Positions 1-5,643 of a stretch of 11,632 nucleotides of DNA are shown piece by piece. The position numbers and the translations under genes are program-made. The DNA comes from Cellulomonadaceae bacterium (GTDB taxonomy: Bacteria; Actinomycetota; Actinomycetes; Actinomycetales; Cellulomonadaceae). Location of the stretch: positions 1-11,632 of the forward strand of contig JAITCK010000252.1 in NCBI GenBank assembly GCA_031283115.1, given 5' to 3'. Every line of letters starts with the position of its first letter. Within the stretch, counting starts at the first letter, position 1. The notes beneath the pieces were generated by a model, which was not told the DNA's origin, did not search any database, and saw nothing but the letters and a program-made list of their open reading frames with translations.

Positions 1-373
1 CTGCTGTCAGCCGTGTCGTTGACGGCGACACGATGAGCAAAGCTATCCCGGCCAGTGAGCCGATCGCCGCCAAGACGAGCAGGACGTGAACAGCCAACTC
101 CCCCGGCATTTCCCGTGTCGCATGGGCAGCCGTCGCGTCCGCATCCATCCGCCCGATAGACAGCCAGGTGACCAGAAAATAGGCGATTGCTGCAGCCGAC
201 CAGCCAAGCAGCGGGGCATAAACGGCATTGCCGGTCAGCACGACGACAACGGCTGTAAGACAGCCTGCCGCAACGGCAACAGCCAGGCGGGTGCGCGGGT
301 CGTGATGCCAACGAACAACCATCGACATAGGCAGGGCCGCCGCCTGCCCCAGATTGTGTACGGGAGACTCCAT
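1..373 (-). CDS. DUF1345 family membrane protein, N-terminal part
   Basis: The minus-strand frame reads MESPVHNLGQ at its start and stays open to the window edge, giving 124 codons; the C-terminal part lies outside. Two hydrophobic segments follow each other at about residues 29-45 and 49-63 (LAVAVAAGCLTAVVVVL, then APLLGWSAAAIAYFLVTWL). After a charged loop (GRMDADATAAHATREMPGE) comes a third membrane segment (LAVHVLLVLAAIGSLAGIAL). The pattern of a helix, an Arg/Asp/Ala-rich loop with a conserved RMDAD-type motif, and the next helix is that of DUF1345, an uncharacterised inner-membrane family of roughly 215 residues. The start is uncertain: ATG at 373 has no good ribosome site, a GTG lies two codons upstream, and an AGGGGG lies further upstream. 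High-GC codon use contrasts with the decayed gene upstream. Function unknown. Confidence 0.72.
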   Translation of the reverse strand, partial: MESPVHNLGQAAALPMSMVVRWHHDPRTRLAVAVAAGCLTAVVVVLTGNAVYAPLLGWSAAAIAYFLVTWLSIGRMDADATAAHATREMPGELAVHVLLVLAAIGSLAGIALLIVSPSTTRLTA

Positions 374-406
374 GCCCACAGGGTAAACCGACCCCCTAAC
401 ATTGGC

Positions 407-435
407 CGTGACCTGCTCCGCAGGGGCGGGTCACG
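407..435. other. Perfect 7-bp inverted repeat upstream of the DUF1345 gene
   Basis: CGTGACC (407-413) pairs perfectly with GGTCACG (429-435) across a 15-nt loop, and four T follow on the plus strand. It sits between the 3' end of the GNAT relic and the start of the DUF1345 gene, both on the minus strand. It could be a weak plus-strand terminator, a leader hairpin of the minus-strand gene, or an operator. Nothing else was recognised in the 149 bases between 374 and 522. Confidence 0.35.
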
Positions 436-522
436 TTTTGCCGGAAAGTGTACGACGCGGAACCCTGGGCATCTCGCTTGGGGCAGGCAGGCCGTAAGGT
501 GGTGGCGACGGCGTGCTGGGAT

Positions 523-1078
523 TCAGTAACGGCACAGCGGGGCGGGGTTCTCCTGGCCTTCACTAGACCATTCGGTCGCAAGGATCGCATAGATGTAGGT
601 GTCAGCCCAGACGGGGTTTCCGGCCGCGTCTGTCGTGAAATAAACGTTTTTGATGAGGCAACCCTCACGGCGGAAACCTAGCCTTTCCAGAAGTTTCCAA
701 GAAGGCTTGTTCACGGGGTTACACATTGCGACAATGCGACAATGCGACGAGCCTGCTCATGCCGAACCGACTCCATGACAAGGAATCTCACCGTTTCGGC
801 AGCATATCCTTTCCCGTGAAAATCCGCATTGAACACATAGCCTAGTTCCCAGGTATCGAAGTCTTGCTTTGCACGATACATATTTCCTATGAGAGTTCCA
901 GAGTCTTTTAGGCATACAGCCCAAAGTTGGGGTCTTGCGAACGATTGACCGCCTCCTGCGCGCGTTGGATGTGTGAGTCTTGCGGCGTCGCCATGTTGCC
1001 CAACCGCTATGCGATCAGAGCAATCGTGCATAACCCGCCTGTCATAATCATTCGCAGAACGGTCATTATGAAAGCATA
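523..1078 (-). pseudogene. GNAT family N-acetyltransferase, decayed by several frameshifts
   Basis: Fragments of one GNAT acetyltransferase are spread over three minus-strand frames. In order they are RSANDYDRRVMHD (about 1071-1010), NMATPQDSHIQRAQEAV to NFGLYA followed by a stop (about 1004-908), LKDSGTLIGNMY to ELGYVFNADFHGKGYAAETV (about 917-738), and NKPSWKLLERLGFRREG to DTYIYAILATEW (726-523). GKGYAAE matches the acetyl-CoA-binding Q/RxxGxG/A loop, and the NKPSWKLLERLGFRREG stretch is the typical C-terminal GNAT signature of the RimJ/RimL type. The last frameshift is an exact 8-bp tandem duplication; removing one copy restores ARRIVAMCNPVNKPSW. The usual first 10-15 residues are missing, and the relic abuts the 3' end of the lipoprotein gene at 1082. 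It is dead as it stands unless the duplication is variable, which the other two shifts argue against. Confidence 0.85.
728..748. repeat. 8-bp tandem duplication that frameshifts the GNAT gene
   Basis: The unit gcgacaat occurs at 728-735 and again at 736-743, followed by a partial gcgac at 744-748. Deleting one unit rejoins two GNAT fragments in one frame exactly at a well-conserved part of the family. Confidence 0.9.
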
Positions 1079-1081
1079 TTC

Positions 1082-1684
1082 CTAGAACATGCCATCTGTG
1101 GCGTAGCCTAGTTTTCCAATACCTGTTTGCGGGCAAATCTCAAGGAGGTGTAAAGCCTCGTCGTCAGATAACTCTCTGCCCTTGTCAGCAAATCCACTGA
1201 GCAACTGCGAATAGGGATTCCACGCCTCGGAAGAACCTTGTTCGAGCCAGACTTCCATGCTGGGTGGTTCGCTGATGTTATGTCCGTGAGCGACGAGGCA
1301 ACTGCGCACATCAAGCATCCTCTGGTACGCAGATTTGTCCTGCGGAGCGGACCAAACTGACGGTCGCGTGACTTGCCCATCACACTCATCCACTGCCTGC
1401 TCCACCAACTGCTGTGCCCCCGCAAGCGGTTCACCACTCGCCCCGGTGGGAGTCACTGCTGCGACTGACCCACCAACCATGACGATGCCTTGGACGCCAT
1501 GTTCGCTGTAGCAGGTCATCAAAGCAGACTGATACTCCTCCAGTTCTTGACGCGCCTGGGACATCCATCCCGGCTCTTCCCACTGGGTATTTTCCCCATC
1601 AGGAGTAGCAGCACAACCAAGCCCGACTGCAAGAGTGAAGAGCGCGAGAAAAGCAGCAAATGCAGGCTTGCAGCAAGGATGCAA
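1082..1684 (-). CDS. Putative lipoprotein with four conserved cysteines, paralogue 1
   Basis: From a TTG at 1684 the product is 200 residues, close to the 201 of its paralogue at 2183-2788. A basic residue and a hydrophobic stretch (KPAFAAFLALFTLAVGLGC) end at Cys24. This looks like a lipoprotein signal, though VGLGC is a poor lipobox. The mature part shares WxEPGWMxQARQExEEY, xxGVxGxxxVGGxVA, YQRMxDVRxCL and EPPSxEVWxEQG with the paralogue, and four cysteines (MTC, DEC, RSC, EIC) align. The start is doubtful: the frame is open to a TTG at 1807 and holds an ATG at 1792 with GGAG three bases away. Those starts would add 36-41 unlikely residues, and the chosen TTG lies inside a perfect hairpin. 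I do not recognise the family; a surface or periplasm-like location is inferred. Confidence 0.65.
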   Translation of the reverse strand: MHPCCKPAFAAFLALFTLAVGLGCAATPDGENTQWEEPGWMSQARQELEEYQSALMTCYSEHGVQGIVMVGGSVAAVTPTGASGEPLAGAQQLVEQAVDECDGQVTRPSVWSAPQDKSAYQRMLDVRSCLVAHGHNISEPPSMEVWLEQGSSEAWNPYSQLLSGFADKGRELSDDEALHLLEICPQTGIGKLGYATDGMF

Positions 1685-1690
1685 GCCTGC
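1662..1690 (-). promoter_or_regulatory. Perfect 11-bp hairpin over the putative start of lipoprotein 1
   Basis: On the minus strand GCAGGCTTGCA (1690-1680) is followed by a 7-nt loop and its exact complement TGCAAGCCTGC (1672-1662). The likely TTG start at 1684-1682 lies in the 5' arm, so the folded transcript would hide it. It could control translation. Alternatively it marks an inserted palindrome, in which case the true start lies elsewhere. There is no T-run expected of a terminator on either strand. Confidence 0.55.
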
Positions 1691-1821
1691 GCGTTGCCGC
1701 CAACTAGCGGTTCCGTGTCGTGCAGAGGTGCAAGAAAACGGCTCAGGTTCACTCTTATTCTGAGATAAGTGGGCAACAAACACCGTTGTCATCAACTCCA
1801 GTAACAAGTTCCGAAAATCTA

Positions 1822-1857
1822 TGATACATAATACCCATTATCGACGAGGGTGCCACC
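1822..1857 (-). repeat. dif-like repeat A (Xer-type site, diverged)
   Basis: Copy A matches copy D at 29 of 36 positions. Read on the minus strand it has GGTGGCACCCTCGTCGATAA, the 6-bp centre TGGGTA, and a TTATGTATCAT arm. The XerC-side arm and the GGTGGCA extension are kept, while the outer XerD-side bases have drifted. It lies just upstream of lipoprotein 1 and separates it from the segment carrying its paralogue. Confidence 0.75.
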
Positions 1858-2182
1858 TCAAACTGCTTATCTTAAACTTGCGGTCATGTGATTTTCTCAC
1901 GGTCTATCTCCTGTGTTGCTCCGATGCAGGTCAACTTGCCTGTTGCTCTACACGATACGCCTTGGTGCCTCTGACGGACTCGAACGTATTATCTGCGCCA
2001 CTGGAGAGCAGAACGAGACGAGTGAGCAATTGCTGCACAGTATCGAGACGCACGGAGGATAAACTTGGGTCGACACGGATACTACTCAGGCGGTGTGACA
2101 GCGCAATGAACAGCGAAACAAGCATGTGAACACCTACAGCCTGGTGACTTTCATGTTGATGAATGCTCTGCTGAATTCATCA
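1858..2182 (-). other. Gene-poor stretch with one unsupported 64-residue reading frame
   Basis: This 325-base interval separates dif-like copy A from the 3' end of lipoprotein 2. A minus-strand frame at 1931-2125 would encode 64 residues (MLVSLFIALSHRLSSIRVDP at the start), with a helix-like middle. It has no ribosome site I trust and no family resemblance. It may be the tail of a decayed gene. Base composition is lower in GC than the window's housekeeping genes. I see no RNA gene here. Confidence 0.3.
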
Positions 2183-2788
2183 TTAAGGCAAGACGAAGAA
2201 TCCGCCATTCCCACTTTGCTGACACACTGCATTGAGTCTTGACAACTCGTCCTCTGAAATATGAATGAAGTCGGGAGAATCAGGGTCGCTAAATATTGCA
2301 ACATACGGACTCCAGGCAGGCCCTTTTTGCCCTTGCTCCATCCATACTTCTGCACTAGGGGGTTCTGGAACCGCATAGCCCTCGCTAAGTAAACATTCAC
2401 GGACATCTATCATTCGCTGGTAGGTTTCGCCATCAGCGGGCAGCGTCCATATTTCGGGAACAGCAACACGAGAATCACACTCTGTCATTGCTGCTTCATT
2501 CTGTTCTCTCATTCCAGGTAGTGGAGCACCATTCTCATCGACTGGCTCCTTCAATGCCACGCCACCACCGACAATCAAACCACCTTCGACACCGAACTCC
2601 GTAAGACACGACATGTACGCAGTATTATATTCTTCGATTTCTTGGCGCGCTTGAGCCATCCATCCAGGTTCGAACCATTCCACACCTGTATTGTAGGGTT
2701 GTTCCGATACACATGCAGTAAGTAACAGGAGAGCAGCCACACATGCACCAAAGAAGCGAAGCACACGCACTATTGGCTCACTCAACAT
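2183..2788 (-). CDS. Putative lipoprotein with four conserved cysteines, paralogue 2
   Basis: The ATG at 2788 has AAGGG about 11 bases upstream and gives 201 residues; a GTG at 2806 is an alternative. The N-terminus has Arg8/Arg11, a hydrophobic run and the clean lipobox LLTAC with Cys26, so export and lipidation are likely. The mature part is acidic. Conserved blocks shared with the gene at 1082-1684 are WFEPGWMAQARQEIEEY (about residues 39-55), GVEGGLIVGGGVA, YQRMIDVRECL and EPPSAEVWMEQG, with cysteines at MSC, TEC, REC and AVC that could form two disulfides. The family is not recognised. Two copies flanking repeat A suggest a duplicated cassette. The downstream neighbour is the paralogue beyond repeat A; the upstream neighbour is a small secreted protein on the same strand. 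Confidence 0.82.
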   Translation of the reverse strand: MLSEPIVRVLRFFGACVAALLLLTACVSEQPYNTGVEWFEPGWMAQARQEIEEYNTAYMSCLTEFGVEGGLIVGGGVALKEPVDENGAPLPGMREQNEAAMTECDSRVAVPEIWTLPADGETYQRMIDVRECLLSEGYAVPEPPSAEVWMEQGQKGPAWSPYVAIFSDPDSPDFIHISEDELSRLNAVCQQSGNGGFFVLP

Positions 2789-2851
2789 CAGCGATACACC
2801 CTTCACACTTTTCTACAACGGTCTATCGCAATAGATGTTTAGGTAGCAACA

Positions 2852-3163
2852 TCAAAGACACTTATATTCACCAGTTAGAGCACCATTACCGCTTACGCCC
2901 CAAAAACCAGGCGCACCAGCCAGGCCATAATGAGTGTATGACCCCTGATTAGGTGCAGGTATTGTCCAGTTCGCTACATTTGGTGCCTCTAAAATCATTG
3001 TAGCAGTAGGTAGTTTCACACCAATGGAAGAGATGCGTGCCCCACCACAACTAGATACAAACTGTCTGACCGGCGCCTTGACGGGTGCCGCAACTGCCGG
3101 GGCTGCTTGCCCCATAACTAGCGCTCCAACAATCAGTGGCGCGGCAAGTTTCCTTCTGGACAT
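2852..3163 (-). CDS. Small secreted protein with signal peptide
   Basis: The ATG at 3163 is preceded by AGAAGGAGAAAGG, a strong ribosome site, and gives 103 residues; an in-frame start at 3205 is less likely. MSRRKLAAPLIVGALVMGQ followed by AAPAVAAP is a Sec-type signal peptide with a probable AVA-A cleavage site near residue 25; the SRR-K start is only faintly Tat-like. The mature protein is about 77 residues, rich in Gly, Ala and Pro. It has just two cysteines, in SSCGG and as the penultimate residue (YKCL), which could close one disulfide around the domain. Aromatic and Gly-rich NQGSYTHYGLAGAPGFWGV suggests a small beta fold. No family is recognised. It may be co-transcribed with lipoprotein 2, 63 bases downstream. 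Confidence 0.75.
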   Translation of the reverse strand: MSRRKLAAPLIVGALVMGQAAPAVAAPVKAPVRQFVSSCGGARISSIGVKLPTATMILEAPNVANWTIPAPNQGSYTHYGLAGAPGFWGVSGNGALTGEYKCL

Positions 3164-3313
3164 GGCCTTTCTCCTTCTGTGAGCCAGCGTAAACCACCAT
3201 TTCAAGGCTACGCTTTGTGCCTCAGAACTTCACTGTGCACCGTGATTTGTGCCACAAATCATCTCATCCTGCAACGTTCGCCCCGGATGGAGAAGCCATG
3301 TCCACTGTGCCGT

Positions 3314-3526
3314 TTATGGCACGCGGAGGATGCGGAGGGGGTCGCGGTGGGCTGCGTGGGTGGCGATGGGGGTTGCTGCGAGGAGGGTGAGTCCGGCGAC
3401 TCCTGTGGTGAACTGCCAACTGGGTAGTGAGGCGGTGGTGTAGTGCAGGACGATAAGTCCGGCAGTGGTGCCTAGGGTGATGCCGGTGACGTAATACCCG
3501 TTATCGGCGAGGCTGCCACCTCCCAC
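3314..3526 (-). pseudogene. Two-helix membrane protein piece starting inside dif-like repeat B
   Basis: The 70-residue frame starts at GTG 3526, and its first residues (GGGSLADNGYYV) are encoded by repeat B itself. After the repeat come two hydrophobic segments (GITLGTTAGLIVLHY and FTTGVAGLTLLAATPIATHAA) and a basic tail, HRDPLRILRVP. Codon use after the repeat is strongly GC-biased in third positions, as expected of real coding sequence. No convincing ribosome site precedes the GTG. Either this is the 3' part of a larger membrane protein cut at B, or a small protein whose start was supplied by the repeat. The family is not recognised; a faint likeness to YiaA/YiaB-type two-helix proteins is not enough for a name. 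Confidence 0.45.
3485..3520 (-). repeat. dif-like repeat B (Xer-type site)
   Basis: Copy B matches copy D at 34 of 36 positions. On the minus strand it reads GGTGGCAGCCTCGCCGATAA, centre CGGGTA, then TTACGTCACC. It has the same orientation as A and C and sits exactly at the 5' end of the membrane-protein piece. The toxin-like gene begins 56 bases to its right. Confidence 0.85.
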
Positions 3527-3576
3527 ACCCCACCCGTGCGTCTGATAAAACGAGACATTCGGGTAGTGTTTGGAAG

Positions 3577-4137
3577 ATGATGCCGGGCTTGGTGCGCGGC
3601 GTAGGGGCTGCTGACACCTTCGACCCCTATGCCGTCGCTATACGCGACGCTCACCCCGATTTGGTCTCCGACGCCGTACACTCCAGGGCCGTGAGCACTG
3701 CGGATAGGGCACGGGAACTGGCCGAACGCCTGGGCGTGACGTTTGAGAAAGACATCAGGGATCACGAGATCGATTTTTACGATGCCTTCTCACGCTCCGG
3801 GCATAAGTTCACGCCGATTCACCGCGATGAGATGAACTTCCTGCCCGCAGCAGGAGACTTCACCTGGGAAGGACAGACCCTTGAGCTGAAATCCATCCTT
3901 GTCACAGACCCCGAGGCCAAGCATCTGTACCGGCCTATCCGCGATTCGGTGAAGAAGGGTACAGCCCAGGGAGTTGATCGAACGAAGTTCATGATCGACC
4001 TGCGCGGCCAAGACCTCACAGACGAACTACGCGAAGCGCTCGAAACGTACAACACCCTCCCGCAGAACCAGGGCGCGAAGGTGACCCGACTGTTCGTGTT
4101 CACCCAGGGCGAGGTCATCGACATCGACCTGATCTGA
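3577..4137 (+). CDS. CdiA_C-like (tRNase-type) nuclease domain, probably a phage head protein tail
   Basis: The product is 186 residues from ATG 3577; the adjacent ATG at 3580 is equally possible, with GGAAG directly upstream. The C-terminal half has the layout of the CdiA C-terminal tRNA-nuclease fold. HKFTPIHRDEMNFLPAAGDF is followed by TWEGQTLELKSIL, where Glu-x-Lys is the expected catalytic strand, then a helix with IRDSVKKGTAQGVDR, the strand KFMIDLRG, and a final LFVFTQGEVIDIDL. In phages this domain is often the tail of a minor capsid protein placed before the scaffold gene, and the scaffold start at 4417 fits that order. The N-terminal part is short, and the frame stays open leftwards through repeat B, so 5' truncation at B is likely. 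No immunity gene is seen beside it. The domain call is from motif memory, hence moderate confidence. Confidence 0.6.
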   Translation: MMPGLVRGVGAADTFDPYAVAIRDAHPDLVSDAVHSRAVSTADRARELAERLGVTFEKDIRDHEIDFYDAFSRSGHKFTPIHRDEMNFLPAAGDFTWEGQTLELKSILVTDPEAKHLYRPIRDSVKKGTAQGVDRTKFMIDLRGQDLTDELREALETYNTLPQNQGAKVTRLFVFTQGEVIDIDLI

Positions 4138-4145
4138 ACAGAATA

Positions 4146-4190
4146 AGAACCCGGCGCCAATCCCTCTATTAGGTGGGGACGCCAGGTTCT
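4146..4190 (+). terminator. Hairpin after the nuclease-like gene
   Basis: AGAACC-C-GGCG (4146-4156) pairs with CGCC-A-GGTTCT (4180-4190), a stem of ten pairs with one mismatch around a 23-base loop, beginning 9 bases after the stop codon. There is no T-run, so it may be a processing or stability element rather than a Rho-independent terminator. Confidence 0.5.
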
Positions 4191-4416
4191 ACACGCGAGT
4201 GTAGCACGCGCTCCCCGCGCACGGCAAGACGCCACTACCCCCACATAGCGTGGGGCGCGCCCTGCACCGTCAACCCTACCCGAAGTCCCCACACCCTTGG
4301 TGCTGAGGGCTTTGTTATGCCCACCCTAGCGCTCGCTGCCGGGATGTTGTCCACCCCCTGCCGCGCCTGCCCGTGCGGCATCCCGCCCCGATACGCCCCA
4401 GGAGGCCGTACACACC
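4191..4416 (+). other. Phage-type intergenic leader with hairpins and AGGAGG site
   Basis: The interval between the nuclease-like gene and the scaffold start holds several short hairpins: ACAC/GTGT at 4191-4202, CCCCAC/GTGGGG at 4239-4255, and a TGCCGC/GCGGCA pair near 4364-4380. It ends with a perfect AGGAGG (4400-4405), 11 bases before the scaffold ATG. I see no gene in it. The layout resembles a phage control region between head genes. Confidence 0.4.
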
Positions 4417-4524
4417 ATGACAGACACCCCAGCCACTGACCCGGAAGCCCCGGAATCGTTTACGCCTGAGTATGTGGCCAAACTGCGTAAGGAGTCCGCC
4501 GATTACCGGGGCAAGATGACATAA
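4417..4524 (+). pseudogene. Phage scaffold-type protein, N-terminal 35 residues only
   Basis: A strong AGGAGG precedes ATG 4417. The frame encodes MTDTPATDPEAPESFTPEYV followed by AKLRKESADYRGKMT and stops at 4522-4524. TPEYVxKLRKESAxYR is the hallmark N-terminus of actinophage head scaffold (capsid assembly) proteins, which run on for 100-200 residues as a coiled coil. Here the frame enters dif-like repeat C at residue 33-34 and ends at a TAA inside the repeat. The gene was therefore cut at this site. It pairs with the head-protein-like nuclease upstream as a phage relic. Confidence 0.7.
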
Positions 4525-4550
4525 CACCCTCTATCGGTGAGGCTGCCACC
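4515..4550 (-). repeat. dif-like repeat C (Xer-type site)
   Basis: Copy C matches copy D at 31 of 36 positions. On the minus strand it reads GGTGGCAGCCTCACCGATAG, centre AGGGTG, then TTATGTCATC. It has the same orientation as A and B and is inverted relative to D. It carries the stop codon that ends the scaffold fragment and the GTG that opens the fragment on its right. Confidence 0.8.
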
Positions 4551-4695
4551 AGTTACCACGCAGGTCAAGGCTGAACGAACCGCCGCCGCGCGGGCAGGGC
4601 GCGTAACGGCAGCGGAGACGTCCAGCATCCTGGCCGAGATTCGCGCCGCTATCGCCGAGGCACTGGACCGAGGGCATAGCAGTTCTCAGTTGTGA
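4537..4695 (+). pseudogene. Truncated Ala-rich helical protein fragment right of repeat C
   Basis: A frame opening at GTG 4537 within repeat C encodes 52 residues, including VTTQVKAERTAAARAGRVTA and SSILAEIRAAIAEALDRGHS. The composition (Ala, Arg, Glu) and GC-rich third positions look like a real coiled or helical protein. It could be a broken piece of the scaffold protein's coiled coil or of a small DNA-binding protein. The 3' end overlaps the cysteine-rich minus-strand gene by about 47 bases. There is no ribosome site of its own. No family assigned. Confidence 0.4.
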
Positions 4696-4876
4696 TTTCT
4701 ACGATAGAACCCATGTGGTCGACACTGGTTCCGAATCGGCCGCCAACGTTGTTCCACGGGTGAACATCTGGGCAGTCGGCCATACAGCAACCGCATCGAC
4801 CGATGTCTGCCACGAACATCTTGGGATCTGCCTCACGGCAAAGGCACTCCTGACAGCGGCATAGCATGGCAACCAT
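4649..4876 (-). CDS. Cysteine-rich small protein, third gene of the higBA operon
   Basis: The 75-residue product starts at ATG 4876, whose first base is the last base of the higA stop (TGATG), so translation is probably coupled. It has nine cysteines, eight of them in the first 35 residues: C6, C8, C11, C13, then C28, C30, C31, C35. These are spaced as two close clusters that could bind zinc or another metal. After DVHPWNNVGGRFGTSVDHMG the tail is ordinary, with Cys66. No family is recognised. It could be an accessory factor of the toxin-antitoxin pair, a metal-binding regulator, or an unrelated cargo gene joined by recombination. The one-base overlap and shared strand argue that it belongs to the operon. 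Alternatively, ATG 4867 three codons later could serve as start. Confidence 0.6.
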   Translation of the reverse strand: MVAMLCRCQECLCREADPKMFVADIGRCGCCMADCPDVHPWNNVGGRFGTSVDHMGSIVEITTENCYALGPVPRR

Positions 4877-5190
4877 CAGGCGGCGGCAAGGTCAAGTTTG
4901 CGCAGCGGAGTGACATCTACGGTCTGGCGGGCCTGCCACAGGTCGTAGTTGTCCTGCATCCTCAGCCACATCTGTGCCGAACCTCGAAGGACTCCCTCAA
5001 GGCGGACGGCCATCTCTGGGGTGACTCGTGCTTGGCCGGACAGGATGCGCGTGACTGTGGTGACAGCGACGCCAAGTGCACCGGCGAGGGTGCGCGCGGA
5101 AATATTGAACGGCTCAAGGTAAGTGGCGGCGATGAACTCGCCAGGGTGTGGCGGGTCATACTGGGGGCTGATGGGGTCGGTGTCGGGCAT
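4876..5190 (-). CDS. higA: HigA-type antitoxin, XRE family DNA-binding protein
   Basis: The 104-residue protein has the full HigA/VapI layout. PPHPGEFIAATYLEPFNIS leads into a helix-turn-helix at about residues 31-52 (SARTLAGALGVAVTTVTRIL). Then come RVTPEMAVRLEGVL and the typical WLRMQDNYDLWQARQ, ending in TVDVTPLRKLDLAAA. HigA binds and neutralises HigB and represses the operon by binding its operator. The ATG at 5190 overlaps the higB stop by one base (TAATG). This toxin-first order is standard for higBA, with the antitoxin second. The cysteine-rich gene follows with another one-base overlap. The length is normal and the gene looks intact. Confidence 0.93.
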   Translation of the reverse strand: MPDTDPISPQYDPPHPGEFIAATYLEPFNISARTLAGALGVAVTTVTRILSGQARVTPEMAVRLEGVLRGSAQMWLRMQDNYDLWQARQTVDVTPLRKLDLAAA

Positions 5191-5468
5191 TAGTGGTAGT
5201 CCTCGTAGTCTAGGACGTAGACGTCACCGCCGGTGAAGTCGAACGTCATCCTCCAGTTTGCTTGTACGGTGATCGACCATCGGACCGCCTGGTCTGCAGT
5301 GAGCGGGTGCAGACGGTAGCCCGGCTGGTCGAGGTCTTCGATTGTTGATGCATCGTTGAGGGCGGCTAGTTGCATCCGCAAGCGGTTGGCGTGCTGCGGG
5401 ATGATTCCAGCTTTGGAGCCGGTTTCAAAGAAGCGCCGGAGTCCCTTGTGCTGGAATGATTTGATCAC
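5190..5468 (-). CDS. higB: HigB-type toxin, RelE/ParE superfamily mRNA interferase
   Basis: The 92-residue protein begins at GTG 5468 (VIKSFQHKGLRRFFE, read as Met). It matches HigB along its length: KGLRRFFETGSKAGI, HANRLRMQLAALNDA, GYRLHPLTADQAVRWSITV, ANWRMTFDF, and the terminal DVYVLDYEDYH. These are the family blocks, and the last holds the conserved catalytic/aromatic end. HigB toxins cut mRNA on the ribosome. The start lies about 12 bases after a TATACG -10-like element and has no distinct ribosome site, so the mRNA may be leaderless or nearly so. The gene is intact, is followed by higA, and lies in the segment bracketed by inverted repeats C and D. Confidence 0.93.
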   Translation of the reverse strand: MIKSFQHKGLRRFFETGSKAGIIPQHANRLRMQLAALNDASTIEDLDQPGYRLHPLTADQAVRWSITVQANWRMTFDFTGGDVYVLDYEDYH

Positions 5469-5510
5469 ACCCTAGTGTATCGTATAGCGCTACACGCTAC
5501 AACTTGACAA
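5469..5510 (-). promoter_or_regulatory. higBA promoter and probable HigA operator
   Basis: On the minus strand TTGTCA (5510-5505) and TATACG (5486-5481) are separated by 18 bases, a plausible sigma-70-type promoter. A near-palindrome, GTGTAGCGCTATAC (12 of 14 positions symmetric, centred on AGCGCT), overlaps the -10 element. It is the best candidate for HigA autorepression. The higB GTG follows within about 12 bases of the -10 element. Confidence 0.5.
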
Positions 5511-5522
5511 GCGGGAATGTTG

Positions 5523-5598
5523 CCCCCCCGCCGACGATGCGCGCGCGGGGGGCTATGCGTCCGCCGGACATCTTGTCTGCCCCTCTGCGGGCTATGCG
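5523..5598. other. GC hairpin and 10-bp direct repeats upstream of the small HTH gene
   Basis: CCCCCC (5523-5528) pairs with GGGGGG (5547-5552) around an 18-base loop. GGGCTATGCG occurs at 5550-5559 and again at 5589-5598, 39 bases apart. This lies between the leftward higB promoter and the rightward HTH gene. The hairpin could insulate the two units, and the direct repeats could be binding sites for the HTH protein. Confidence 0.35.
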
Positions 5599-5643
5599 CG
5601 CCTGGTGTACACTGCGCTCTACAGCAGGGGACAGGGAGTGGAT

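Noticed and set aside
86..529. A 147-residue plus-strand frame opposite the DUF1345 gene
   Set aside because: Arg-rich antisense translation; the minus strand gives a coherent membrane protein.
2743..2952. A 69-residue plus-strand frame between lipoprotein 2 and the secreted protein
   Set aside because: It overlaps the well-supported start of lipoprotein 2 and the end of the secreted protein on the other strand, with no ribosome site or family likeness.
4146..4190. A tRNA-like element, because of GGTTCTA at the 3' arm
   Set aside because: No acceptor stem, anticodon arm or CCA context; it is a simple hairpin with one mismatch.
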